This document shows positions 7,184-13,094 of a stretch of DNA of 15,172 nt, piece by piece. The position numbers and the translations under genes were made by a program. Origin of the DNA: Deltaproteobacteria bacterium CG07_land_8_20_14_0_80_60_11 (GTDB lineage: Bacteria; Desulfobacterota; Desulfobaccia; Desulfobaccales; 0-14-0-80-60-11); the NCBI GenBank assembly GCA_002779455.1, contig PEWM01000197.1:181-15352 (forward strand), written 5' to 3'. Under the pieces are notes generated by a model. The model worked only from the letters and a program-made list of their open reading frames with translations, did not search any database and had not been told where the DNA came from. Positions within the stretch are counted from its first letter, which is position 1; each line of letters begins with the position of its first letter.

Positions 7184-8188
7184 ATGCTTATCGTAATGGA
7201 CAAGGACGCGACCGACCTTGAGATCCAGGCGGTGGTGGCGAAGATCGAGTCCCTGGGCTTCGAGGCCCAGCCCATGCCCGGCGGGGAACGGGTGGCCATC
7301 GCCATCTTGCGCAATCCCGGTCCGGTGGATCAGGCCATATTCGTGGATATGCCCGGGGTGATCCAGGCCATTCCGGTCTCCCGGCCCTACAAGCTGGTGA
7401 GCCGGGAAATGAAGCGGGAGGACACCGTCATCCACCTGCCCGGCCTGGACCTGGGCCGGGGGCATTTCGTGGTCATCGCCGGCCCCTGTGCGGTGGAAAG
7501 TGAGACCCAGGCCCTGACCATCGCCCGGCGCGTCAAGGCCGCCGGGGCCCGCATCTTCCGCGGTGGCGCCTACAAGCCCCGCACCTCACCCTACAGCTAC
7601 CAGGGCATGGGGAAAGCCGGCCTGAAGCTCCTGAAGCAGGTGCGGGAGGAGACGGGGTTGCTCATCGTCACCGAGGCCGTGGACCAGGAGTCCCTCAAAC
7701 TGGTGGCCGAATATGCCGACATCATCCAGATCGGGGCCCGGAATATGCAGAACTTCAGCCTGCTGCGCTGCGCCGGCCGGACCCGGAAACCGGTGATGCT
7801 GAAAAGGGGCATGTACGCCACCCTGGATGAGTGGTTCATGGCGGCGGAATATATCATGTCGGAGGGCAACTCCCAGGTGATTCTCTGTGAACGGGGCGTC
7901 AGGACCATTGGCGAGCATGCCCGGAATCTCCTGGACCTGGCCACTATCCCGGCGGTGCACCGGGAGAGCCATCTGCCCATCATCGCCGACCCCAGCCACG
8001 CCGCCGGGCGCCGGGACCTGGTGGCCCCGCTGGCCCGGGCCGCAGTGGCCGCCGGCGCCGACGGGCTGATGGTTGAAGTGCATCATGATCCGGGAAAGGC
8101 CATGTCCGACGGCGCCCAGTCCCTCTATCCCGACCAGTTTCAAACCCTGATGGAGGAAATTCGCACCCTGCGCCCCGGAGGCTGGTGA
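7184..8188 (+). CDS. aroF: 3-deoxy-7-phosphoheptulonate synthase, type I-beta
   Basis: First enzyme of the shikimate pathway, condensing phosphoenolpyruvate with erythrose 4-phosphate. The 334 residues align by eye along their whole length with the Thermotoga maritima enzyme. An N-terminal ferredoxin-like regulatory domain (1-70, starting MLIVMDKDAT and ending in RPYKLVSRE) is followed by the barrel, with GPCAVES (metal Cys102), RGGAYKPRTSPYS, IIQIGARNMQNF, HLPIIADPSH and the EVH and SDG metal ligands. The N-terminal domain in this subfamily mediates feedback inhibition by aromatic amino acids, usually Tyr or Phe. A GGAGAG site lies 7 bases before the ATG. The TGA stop is shared with the ATG of a 23-codon mini-ORF that leads to aroB. 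Confidence 0.97.
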   Translation: MLIVMDKDATDLEIQAVVAKIESLGFEAQPMPGGERVAIAILRNPGPVDQAIFVDMPGVIQAIPVSRPYKLVSREMKREDTVIHLPGLDLGRGHFVVIAGPCAVESETQALTIARRVKAAGARIFRGGAYKPRTSPYSYQGMGKAGLKLLKQVREETGLLIVTEAVDQESLKLVAEYADIIQIGARNMQNFSLLRCAGRTRKPVMLKRGMYATLDEWFMAAEYIMSEGNSQVILCERGVRTIGEHARNLLDLATIPAVHRESHLPIIADPSHAAGRRDLVAPLARAAVAAGADGLMVEVHHDPGKAMSDGAQSLYPDQFQTLMEEIRTLRPGGW

Positions 8189-8262
8189 TGCCGGCGCTTT
8201 TCTTCGGTAGCACAGGCTTTCCAGCCTGTGATCCCTTGTCTCGATACCGGGGCTGGTGATGC
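8180..8262. repeat. Direct repeats flanking a hairpin insert between aroF and aroB
   Basis: GGCTGGTGATGC occurs at 8180-8191 and again at 8251-8262, both preceded by CCGG (one base further away in the first copy). Between them is a 59-base segment with the perfect hairpin CACAGGCT-TTCC-AGCCTGTG (8211-8230). The hairpin resembles widespread REP-like repeats; that identification is from memory. Confidence 0.65.
8188..8259 (+). CDS. 23-codon mini-ORF bridging aroF and aroB
   Basis: The ATG at 8188-8190 shares its A with the aroF stop codon (TGATG), and its TGA at 8257-8259 shares its A with the aroB ATG (TGATG again). The frame between has no stop (MPALFFGSTGFPACDPLSRYRGW). It is probably an accident of repeat insertion, not a functional peptide, but it would let terminating ribosomes pass from aroF to aroB in steps. 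Nothing suggests a function for the peptide. Confidence 0.3.
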   Translation: MPALFFGSTGFPACDPLSRYRGW

Positions 8263-9362
8263 GCGAGATTGAGCTCCCGCTCCCCGGCCGGGACGCAAGC
8301 TACCGGCTGGTGATCGAGCCGGGCTTGCGTCACCGGCTGGGACCCTTGCTCAGCCCCTTCCGGTTCCCGCCCCAGGTGGTGGTGATCTCGGACCGCCGGG
8401 TGGCCCGCCTCCACGGCGCCGCCGTGCTGGACTCTCTGGCCGCGGCCGGCCTGGCCCCCGTGCTCCTGACCACGCCTCCCGGGGAGCGGGCCAAGACCTG
8501 GGCCGTGGTCCAGCGCCTGGCCAAAGAACTCCTGGCCCGGGGCGCCCACCGGCGCACCCCCGTCATCGCCCTGGGAGGCGGCGTGGTGGGTGATGTCGCC
8601 GGCTTTCTGGCCTCCATCTTCATGCGGGGACTCCCATTCATCCAGGCGCCCACCACCTTGCTGGCCATGGTGGACGCCGCCATCGGCGGCAAAACCGCCA
8701 TCAATCTGCCTGAAGGGAAAAACCTCCTGGGCGCCTTTCACCAGCCCCGGCTGGTGGTCATCGACCCCGAATTTTTGCGCACCCTGCCCCGGGCTGAGCG
8801 GCTCAACGGCCTGGCCGAAGTGCTCAAGGCCGGGTTTATCCGGGACCGTGACCTGCTGATGCGGCTGCACGCCGCCGGGACCAGGGTCTTTGCCGACGAG
8901 GCCGAATTAACCGAAACCATTTACCGGGCCGCGGCCATCAAGGCGCAGGTGGTGTCCCAAGACGAGCGGGAGTCCGATCTCAGGCGCATCCTCAACTTCG
9001 GCCACACCCTGGGCCACGGACTGGAGCAGGCCTCACGCTTCCGCCTGCCCCACGGCCGGGCGGTGGCCTGGGGCATGGTGGCCGCCCTGAGTCTGTCGGA
9101 GCGCCTAACGGGCCTGGACCCGGCCGAGGCTGAGTGGGGCCGCCGGCTCATTGGCGGCTTCGGCCTCTTACAATCCCTCCCGGAACTCAACCCCAAAGAC
9201 GTGATGGCGGCCCTGCGCCTGGACAAGAAGCGTCAGGAAACCGGGGTGCCCTTTGTCCTGCTCCCCCGCCTGGGCGAGACCGTGATCAAAGATGGGGTGC
9301 CTATGGACCTGGTGGCGGCAGTGCTTGAAAAAATTATGGGGGAAGGGGCTATGGGCAAGTAG
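8259..9362 (+). CDS. aroB: 3-dehydroquinate synthase
   Basis: Second step of the shikimate pathway, an NAD- and divalent-metal-dependent cyclase converting DAHP to 3-dehydroquinate. About 367 residues, normal for the family. Family motifs appear in order: LGGGVVGDVAGFLAS (NAD binding), PTTLLAMVDAAIGGKTAIN, NLLGAFHQP, LAEVLKAG (metal Glu), NFGHTLGHGLE and HGRAVAWGM (metal histidines), and a C-terminal LDKK. ATG 8259 is chosen over the adjacent in-frame GTG 8256 because the TGA of the bridging mini-ORF overlaps it exactly; the local ribosome site is poor, so coupling from upstream is likely. It follows aroF at 70 bases and clearly belongs to the same operon. Confidence 0.97.
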   Translation: MREIELPLPGRDASYRLVIEPGLRHRLGPLLSPFRFPPQVVVISDRRVARLHGAAVLDSLAAAGLAPVLLTTPPGERAKTWAVVQRLAKELLARGAHRRTPVIALGGGVVGDVAGFLASIFMRGLPFIQAPTTLLAMVDAAIGGKTAINLPEGKNLLGAFHQPRLVVIDPEFLRTLPRAERLNGLAEVLKAGFIRDRDLLMRLHAAGTRVFADEAELTETIYRAAAIKAQVVSQDERESDLRRILNFGHTLGHGLEQASRFRLPHGRAVAWGMVAALSLSERLTGLDPAEAEWGRRLIGGFGLLQSLPELNPKDVMAALRLDKKRQETGVPFVLLPRLGETVIKDGVPMDLVAAVLEKIMGEGAMGK

Positions 9363-9380
9363 CACCGACGTTTCTTCATC

Positions 9381-9409
9381 CTCGTTCCCCAGTGCAACTT
9401 GGGAACGAG
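9381..9409. repeat. REP-like hairpin after aroB
   Basis: CTCGTTCCC (9381-9389) and GGGAACGAG (9401-9409) pair perfectly; after one mismatch the inner AGT and ACT also pair around GCA. It resembles GTTCCC-type REP sequences mobilised by REP-associated Y1 transposases in other genomes; no such transposase is in the window. It could also act as a weak transcription stop for aroB. Confidence 0.55.
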
Positions 9410-9479
9410 CCGAAGTTTTTCAGAGCCGGAAAAATAATTTCGGCCGGAATAATCTTATCGATAGGTGACGTGAGCGATC

Positions 9480-10016
9480 ATGCGCTGGCGGTTGATTGGA
9501 GGCGTAATCGGAGTTTTACTCTGGTCGGCCCCGATTTATGCGGAAAACCCAGGCCAATCGCCGCAAAACCTCAGGAGAGCTGCCATCAACTCCATCTGTC
9601 TGAATCCCGTCGGCGTGGTGAAAAAGCAGGGCTCACGCGCCTGGCTGGAGGTGTTCCCGGAATATGCCCCGGCCCTCGCCGGCCTCCAGGATTTCTCCCA
9701 CCTCTGGGTGTTCTTCTGGTTCCACGGAAACGACAACCCGGAGGAGCGCCGGACCCTCCAGGTTCACCCCCGCCGCGATCCGGCCAACCCTCTGACCGGC
9801 GTCTTCGCCACCCGGGCCCCGGTGCGCCCCAACCTCATCGGCTTCACCGCCTGCCGGATCATCAAGGTGGCGGGCAACGTCGTGGAGGTGGCGGACCTGG
9901 ACGCGCAGGACGGCTCCCCCCTCCTGGACCTGAAACCCTACATCCCCGGCGGCGACGCCATCCCCGAGGCGCTCACCCCCGAGTGGTTGAAGCGCTCCAA
10001 GCCCCCGGCCGATTAG
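9480..10016 (+). CDS. TrmO/TsaA-domain protein with a signal peptide
   Basis: A TsaA-like (UPF0066) barrel, the domain of TrmO, which methylates t6A37 in tRNA-Thr with S-adenosylmethionine. Family motifs are clear: NPVGVVKK (42-49), GLQDFSHLWVFFWFH (68-82), GVFATRAPVRPNLIG (107-121), DLDAQDGSPLLDLKPYIP further on. It is the short form, without the C-terminal domain of E. coli TrmO. Oddly, it begins with what looks like a Sec signal peptide: MRWR, a hydrophobic core LIGGVIGVLLWSAP, and IYA before Glu22. No other ATG, GTG or TTG in frame lies between the hydrophobic segment and the domain, except a TTG at codon 5 of the signal itself. A weak AGGTGA precedes the start. A cytoplasmic tRNA enzyme would not be exported, so its role may differ. 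Confidence 0.82.
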   Translation: MRWRLIGGVIGVLLWSAPIYAENPGQSPQNLRRAAINSICLNPVGVVKKQGSRAWLEVFPEYAPALAGLQDFSHLWVFFWFHGNDNPEERRTLQVHPRRDPANPLTGVFATRAPVRPNLIGFTACRIIKVAGNVVEVADLDAQDGSPLLDLKPYIPGGDAIPEALTPEWLKRSKPPAD

Positions 10017-10073
10017 CATCCATTTTATTTCTACCTTGCATTTACTACTTTTTACGAAGTCATCAAGGTTTAC

Positions 10074-10102
10074 TTGCAAAAAATTAACCTTTTTTATAAA
10101 AT
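10074..10102 (+). promoter_or_regulatory. Sigma-70 promoter of the small-RNA candidate
   Basis: TTGCAA at 10074-10079, a 17-base spacer, and TAAAAT at 10097-10102, in strongly AT-rich sequence. Transcription would start near 10108. Confidence 0.5.
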
Positions 10103-10107
10103 TTAAG

Positions 10108-10180
10108 GAGAAACCAGGCTGCGGGGCCTGCAAGCCTTTCCATCAGGGGAACGCTTTCCGGTCGTTCCCCTGATATTTTT
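10108..10180 (+). ncRNA. Candidate small RNA of about 70 nt
   Basis: Between the promoter at 10074-10102 and a strong intrinsic terminator there are only about 35 bases, with no ATG-, GTG- or TTG-initiated frame. They can fold in alternative ways: CAGG/CCTG or AGGCT/AGCCT around GCGGGG. The terminator is part of the RNA. It does not match any family I know; it could also be a leader that is terminated before slyD, whose start is 230 bases further on. Confidence 0.4.
10142..10180 (+). terminator. Strong intrinsic terminator
   Basis: ATCAGGGGAACG (10142-10153), a 9-base loop, and CGTTCCCCTGAT (10163-10174): a perfect 12-base stem followed directly by ATTTTT. It lies 126 bases after the TrmO-like gene and may end that transcript as well as the small RNA. 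Confidence 0.8.
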
Positions 10181-10368
10181 CAGGGAACCCCGAAGCTGAC
10201 CCTGAGGCGGAATCTTTGGCCCTTGAGGTTCCATGCGGGTAAGAGGCCCGGCCACCCCGATTTCAGCGGTTCGGGCGCGGGGCAAGCCGTAGCAACAATT
10301 TGATCCACGGGCGTGGCGGCCGCCCCTGAAGAAAGCCGCCGCCTTAGTTACCATCAAGCAACTGGCGC

Positions 10369-10390
10369 GGCAGGCGTGACCTCGCCTGCC
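10369..10390. promoter_or_regulatory. Palindrome just upstream of slyD
   Basis: GGCAGGCG-TGACCT-CGCCTGCC, a perfect 8-base inverted repeat ending 11 bases before the slyD ribosome site. It is a possible operator or leader hairpin. Confidence 0.4.
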
Positions 10391-10411
10391 CCCAGACCAC
10401 TAGGAGAGGTT

Positions 10412-10909
10412 ATGAGCAAAGTTAAGAATGGCGTTTTCGTCCAATTGCACTACACCGGCACCCTGGAAGACGACTCGGTCTTTGACAGCAGTGACGGCCG
10501 GCCCCCCCTGGAGTTTCAGGTGGGCGGCGGGGGGATTATCCAGGGCTTCAATGATGCGGTTATCGATATGGCCCTCAATGAAGAAAAGAAAGTGGTTCTT
10601 ACCCCGGACCAGGCTTATGGCCAACCCCGGGAGGATCTCAAGCGGGATTTTCCCGCCTCGATGTTGGAAGGCCACCCGGTTGAGGTGGGCCAGCAGCTGC
10701 GGTTCGAAAGCCCCCACGGCCCCGTGTCCGGAACGGTGTTGAGCATCGAACCCGACAAATTCGTGGTGGATTTCAACCATCCTTTGGCAGGGAAGACGCT
10801 GGCCTTCATGATCAAAGTCGTGGGCATCAGCGATACCCCCACCCAGCCCCAGGGCGGGTGCTCCTGCACTCCTTCCTCCTGCTCTTCCGGCTGCGACTCC
10901 TGCGGCTAA
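10412..10909 (+). CDS. slyD: SlyD-type FKBP peptidyl-prolyl isomerase
   Basis: Cytoplasmic prolyl isomerase and chaperone with an FKBP domain interrupted by an insert-in-flap (IF) domain. The 165 residues show the FKBP start (NGVFVQLHYTGTLEDDSVFDSSDG), the flap entry PLEFQVGGGGIIQGFNDAVIDM, the IF domain with YGQPREDLKRDFPASML, and the return segment VDFNHPLAGKTLAF. The C-terminal tail after about residue 145 is short and has five cysteines (CSC, then C, C and C spaced by Ser/Gly). In SlyD such tails bind nickel or zinc and help load hydrogenase; the same role here is inference. AGGAGAGG lies 5 bases upstream of ATG 10412; an upstream in-frame GTG at 10313 lacks both homology and a ribosome site. 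Confidence 0.93.
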   Translation: MSKVKNGVFVQLHYTGTLEDDSVFDSSDGRPPLEFQVGGGGIIQGFNDAVIDMALNEEKKVVLTPDQAYGQPREDLKRDFPASMLEGHPVEVGQQLRFESPHGPVSGTVLSIEPDKFVVDFNHPLAGKTLAFMIKVVGISDTPTQPQGGCSCTPSSCSSGCDSCG

Positions 10910-10930
10910 CCTAGCCGGGACAAAAATCGA

Positions 10931-10970
10931 GGGATGGCGCCGGCTGTCTCCGGGGCCATCCCTAATCATT
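10931..10970 (+). terminator. Hairpin after slyD
   Basis: GGGATGGC (10931-10938) pairs with GCCATCCC (10955-10962), with an inner CCGG/CCGG pairing after one mismatch. It lies 22 bases past the stop. Only a weak T-containing tail (TAATCATTTC) follows, so termination is probable but not certain. Confidence 0.5.
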
Positions 10971-11031
10971 TCGGGAAACCCAGCCCTCCGGTGTCCCAGG
11001 ATCGAGGTGCGCCCGGGGGCAGGGCTCCGGC

Positions 11032-11074
11032 AAAAAAACCGCCCCCTCCCCAGGGGGGAGAAAAGAGGGGGCGG
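11032..11074 (-). terminator. Terminator of the Gly/Gln-rich protein gene
   Basis: On the minus strand CCGCCCCCT (11074-11066) pairs with AGGGGGCGG (11047-11039), a perfect 9-base stem, followed directly by seven T (11038-11032). It lies 30 bases after the stop at 11104. Confidence 0.85.
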
Positions 11075-11103
11075 CGTTTGCGGTTACGGCGTTACACTTG
11101 AAG

Positions 11104-11403
11104 TTATTGAGCCGGAGGCGTAGTGGGCTGGGTGTTGGGCTGAGAGTTGCGGCCGCCGCCCCGGGGACCCCGGCGTCCGGTGTTGGCCTGGGGATTGTTG
11201 CCCGAGTTGCCCTGGCCGCTCTGGTAGGCCGGGTAAGCGGGACAGGTATTAGACCCCGCTCCCTGGCCCTGCCCGCAGCCCCAGCCCTGGCCCTGGCCAC
11301 CCTGGCCTTTGCCGCGCCCTTGGGCCAGAGCCGGCGCCGCCCAGAGCATTGCCGCCGCCAGGGCGAGAGCCACGCTGATCGTCAGCCATCTATGGCTTTT
11401 CAT
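11104..11403 (-). CDS. Secreted Gly/Gln-rich small protein
   Basis: A 99-residue protein with a clear signal peptide (MKSHRW, an alanine-rich core, ALA before Gln28). The mature part is low-complexity, rich in Gly, Gln, Asn and Pro (GRGKGQGGQGQG near its start; a PTTPPAQ end), with only two cysteines (WGCGQ and NTCPAY). No family is recognised. The strong AAGGAGG site 7 bases upstream and the excellent terminator make the gene credible. It lies 70 bases after the CpxP-like gene on the same strand, so it may be the last gene of that envelope operon or have its own promoter (a TATATA tract is at about 11427). Composition suggests an extended or matrix-like exported protein; function unknown. 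Confidence 0.75.
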   Translation of the reverse strand: MKSHRWLTISVALALAAAMLWAAPALAQGRGKGQGGQGQGWGCGQGQGAGSNTCPAYPAYQSGQGNSGNNPQANTGRRGPRGGGRNSQPNTQPTTPPAQ

Positions 11404-11473
11404 GTTAATCCTCCTTCTTGAGTGCTATATATAAAACCCGTTTGATGATCCCCTGATTAGTGCCGGGATACCC

Positions 11474-12022
11474 CTAAGGCCTTCCCCGGTGCCCCATACC
11501 GGGTCCCGGTCCCATGCCCGGTCCCATGCCGGGTCCCCGCCGGCGCCCGCCGGGGCCGCAGGCCCCTTCCGGGCCACAGCCCAGGCGGGTTTGCACCAGG
11601 TTCAAAAAAGCGGCGTGCTGTTCGGGATTCAAGTCCTTCTTAAACTCCAGCATAAACCGCGCCATCTCTTCTTCCAGGCTTCCTTGTTGGGCGCTGATCT
11701 CCCGGATCTTGGCCTGAATGGCGCTCCAGGGAGCCGCATCATTTTTAATCAGATCAAAGAGTTCCAGGCGCTTTTGGGCCAACTCCAGCCTGACGGCCTT
11801 CACCTTCTGATGGTGCTCCGGGAACAGGCGGCGCAGGGTCTGGCGCTGGGACTCGTCCAGCTTGAGCTCCCGCCACCACGATTTCAGGAGCAGCGGCGGG
11901 GGCGCCGGGCCGGCGGCCAGTTGCTGGTGGTCCTGGTAGCGCAGGTAGGCGATGGTGCCGATGGTCCCCAGGTTCAGCGCCAGGGAAAACATCACCAAGT
12001 AGATGAGCCAATCTCGTTTCAC
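11474..12022 (-). CDS. CpxP/Spy-like periplasmic metal-sensor protein
   Basis: A membrane-anchored protein of the heavy-metal-resistance/CpxP/Spy group, whose members act as periplasmic sensors or chaperones. An N-terminal transmembrane helix (about 5-27, WLIYLVMFSLALNLGTIGTIAYL) is followed by a long helical domain with the usual two repeats (LKLDESQRQTLRRLFPEH at about 53-70 and LNPEQHAAFLNLV at about 131-143). It has a Gly/Met/Pro-rich tail (GMGPGMGPGPGMGHRGRP) whose methionines and histidine could bind copper or another metal. Its ATG overlaps the stop of the anti-sigma gene by 4 bases (ATGA), so the two are co-translated. That pairing fits a cell-surface stress or metal response. Confidence 0.85.
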   Translation of the reverse strand: MKRDWLIYLVMFSLALNLGTIGTIAYLRYQDHQQLAAGPAPPPLLLKSWWRELKLDESQRQTLRRLFPEHHQKVKAVRLELAQKRLELFDLIKNDAAPWSAIQAKIREISAQQGSLEEEMARFMLEFKKDLNPEQHAAFLNLVQTRLGCGPEGACGPGGRRRGPGMGPGMGPGPGMGHRGRP

Positions 12023-12495
12023 CGGTGGTTACCGTTTCCTTCTTCGGGCTGATAAGAGGCCACCACTGCGCCCAGGGACCCCTGGGGGAAGTCATGGAAG
12101 ACCTCCAGGCTGGCCACTTCCGCCCCGGTCTCGTTGGGCGTCGCGGCGCCATAAAAACCCCGAGCCATGGCGCCGCCCAGGGCGATGCCCAGGACCAGGC
12201 AGGCGGCCAGGGCCATGGACTGAAACCTCTGCCGGCGGCGGGGTGGCCTCAGTCTCGCCGCCACTTTCTCCGCCAGCTCCTTGGGCGCCGGCGCCGCCAG
12301 GCTGCCCAGGGCGGCGTCCAGGGCCGTAAGCTTCCGCCATTCGCTCCGGCAGGCCTCACACCTATTAAGGTGCGCCGAAAGGGCAGCCCCGGCGGCCTCG
12401 GCCAGCTCATCGTCCAACCAGGCGGACAGTTGCGCTTGTACTATTTGGCATTCCATGGCGGTTCGTGGTTCCGAAGAAATTTTTTCTTTATCCAT
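12019..12495 (-). CDS. Zinc-binding (ZAS) transmembrane anti-sigma factor
   Basis: Holds an ECF sigma factor inactive at the membrane until an envelope signal arrives. Near the N-terminus it has the zinc anti-sigma motif: Cys16, then His42, Cys46 and Cys49 (HLNRCEAC). A basic stretch (RPPRRRQRF) precedes one transmembrane helix at about 92-116, and a short domain outside it ends in PEEGNGNHR. Two starts are possible: ATG 12495, used here, or ATG 12456, which begins directly at MECQ of the motif. The candidate promoter would put the transcript start almost at 12495, which favours either a leaderless message or the later start. No sigma-factor gene lies upstream; the ferritin-like gene is divergent there. 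The CpxP-like gene follows with a 4-base overlap. Confidence 0.85.
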   Translation of the reverse strand: MDKEKISSEPRTAMECQIVQAQLSAWLDDELAEAAGAALSAHLNRCEACRSEWRKLTALDAALGSLAAPAPKELAEKVAARLRPPRRRQRFQSMALAACLVLGIALGGAMARGFYGAATPNETGAEVASLEVFHDFPQGSLGAVVASYQPEEGNGNHR

Positions 12496-12501
12496 TTAAA
12501 C

Positions 12502-12530
12502 ACCATACGTGAGGAAACCCGGCGCGCCAA
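12502..12530 (-). promoter_or_regulatory. Candidate promoter of the anti-sigma operon
   Basis: On the minus strand TTGGCG (12530-12525), a 17-base spacer, and TATGGT (12507-12502). It looks like an ordinary sigma-70 promoter, not an ECF GGAAC type. The transcript would start at about 12495, on the first possible ATG. Confidence 0.35.
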
Positions 12531-12581
12531 GCAGAAATTTTCCCTCAGGGGCGAGGCCGAAGCCCCCCATCCCTTTTTTTC

Positions 12582-12610
12582 TTGACGCGGCTGCCGGCCA
12601 TGCTTACTTT
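12582..12610 (+). promoter_or_regulatory. Sigma-70 promoter of the ferritin-like gene
   Basis: TTGACG at 12582-12587, a 17-base spacer, and TACTTT at 12605-12610, giving a leader of about 48 bases. Just upstream a GGGGC/GCCCC hairpin (12548-12566) and a run of seven T look like a terminator, though no plus-strand gene precedes it. Confidence 0.55.
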
Positions 12611-12664
12611 TCAACCAGACCGATCACACACGACCGCCCCAACCGGGGCCAAGGGAGGGAGTTG

Positions 12665-12949
12665 ATGTTATCACAACTGCCGGCGGATTTTACCAAAGTC
12701 GCCAAGGCGCATCTCAACCAGGAAATCCTCCGGGCGGCCATCATCGCCGAGCTGGACGCCATCAGCTTCTATGAGCAGATGGCGGCTCTCACCGATGATA
12801 AGGACATCCGGGCCGTGCTCCTGGATATCGCCCGGGAGGAAAAAACCCACGTGGGGGAATTCCAGACCATGCTGCTGCGCTTTGACGCCGAACAGGTCAA
12901 GGAAATGGAGCACGCCCAAAGGGAGATCAAGGAGCTCACCGGGAAGTAG
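12665..12949 (+). CDS. Encapsulin-type ferritin-like protein (stand-alone)
   Basis: A 94-residue two-helix ferritin-like protein. By eye it closely resembles the N-terminal domain that is fused to encapsulin in Pyrococcus furiosus: the shared pattern is ILRxAIIAELDAIxxYEQMA, then REEKxHVGEF, then EQV and KELTG. Likely diiron ligands are Glu29, Glu59 and His62 (EExxH pattern EEKTH); such half-ferritins dimerise to build a ferroxidase site. ATG 12665 follows GGGAGGGAG; the frame continues upstream but without homology. It has its own promoter and terminator. There is no encapsulin gene beside it and no obvious C-terminal encapsulation peptide, so it either works free in the cytoplasm or loads a shell encoded elsewhere. 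Role: iron oxidation or oxidative-stress protection. Confidence 0.85.
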   Translation: MLSQLPADFTKVAKAHLNQEILRAAIIAELDAISFYEQMAALTDDKDIRAVLLDIAREEKTHVGEFQTMLLRFDAEQVKEMEHAQREIKELTGK

Positions 12950-12979
12950 CGCGGCCCCCGCACCTCCAAAATCCACGCC

Positions 12980-13008
12980 ATCCCCCTCTCACCCAGGGGG
13001 ATTTTTTT
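12980..13008 (+). terminator. Terminator of the ferritin-like gene
   Basis: ATCCCCCT (12980-12987), loop CTCACCC, AGGGGGAT (12995-13002), continuing into seven T (13002-13008). It is a textbook intrinsic terminator 31 bases after the stop. Confidence 0.85.
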
Positions 13009-13094
13009 GTCCCGGCGGGTTTTCCCAGGGCACGCTTTGGCGGGTTCAGCTCCGGGGCAGAACTCACTCCGGGGACGGGGTGCTTCGGTGGTTT

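Larger units (their letters stand above)
10017..10411. other. Gene-free region with small-RNA candidate and hairpins
   Basis: About 395 bases between the TrmO-like gene and slyD. The left part is AT-rich and holds a promoter and terminator (listed separately). The right part has two hairpins: GGCGGC/GCCGCC at 10315-10340 and a perfect 8-base palindrome at 10369-10390. I found no open frame worth calling and could not match it to a known riboswitch. Confidence 0.5.

Noticed and set aside
7586..8143. Minus-strand frames over aroF and aroB (up to 296 codons)
   Set aside because: They are shadows of two firmly identified shikimate genes.
9392..10087. Plus-strand 231-codon frame overlapping the TrmO-like gene
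   Set aside because: It has no family motifs, is rich in Pro/Arg/Gly as expected of a shifted frame, and the TrmO frame carries the complete domain.
12548..12580. Terminator-like hairpin plus T-run before the ferritin-like promoter
   Set aside because: No plus-strand gene ends nearby; kept only as a note under the promoter.
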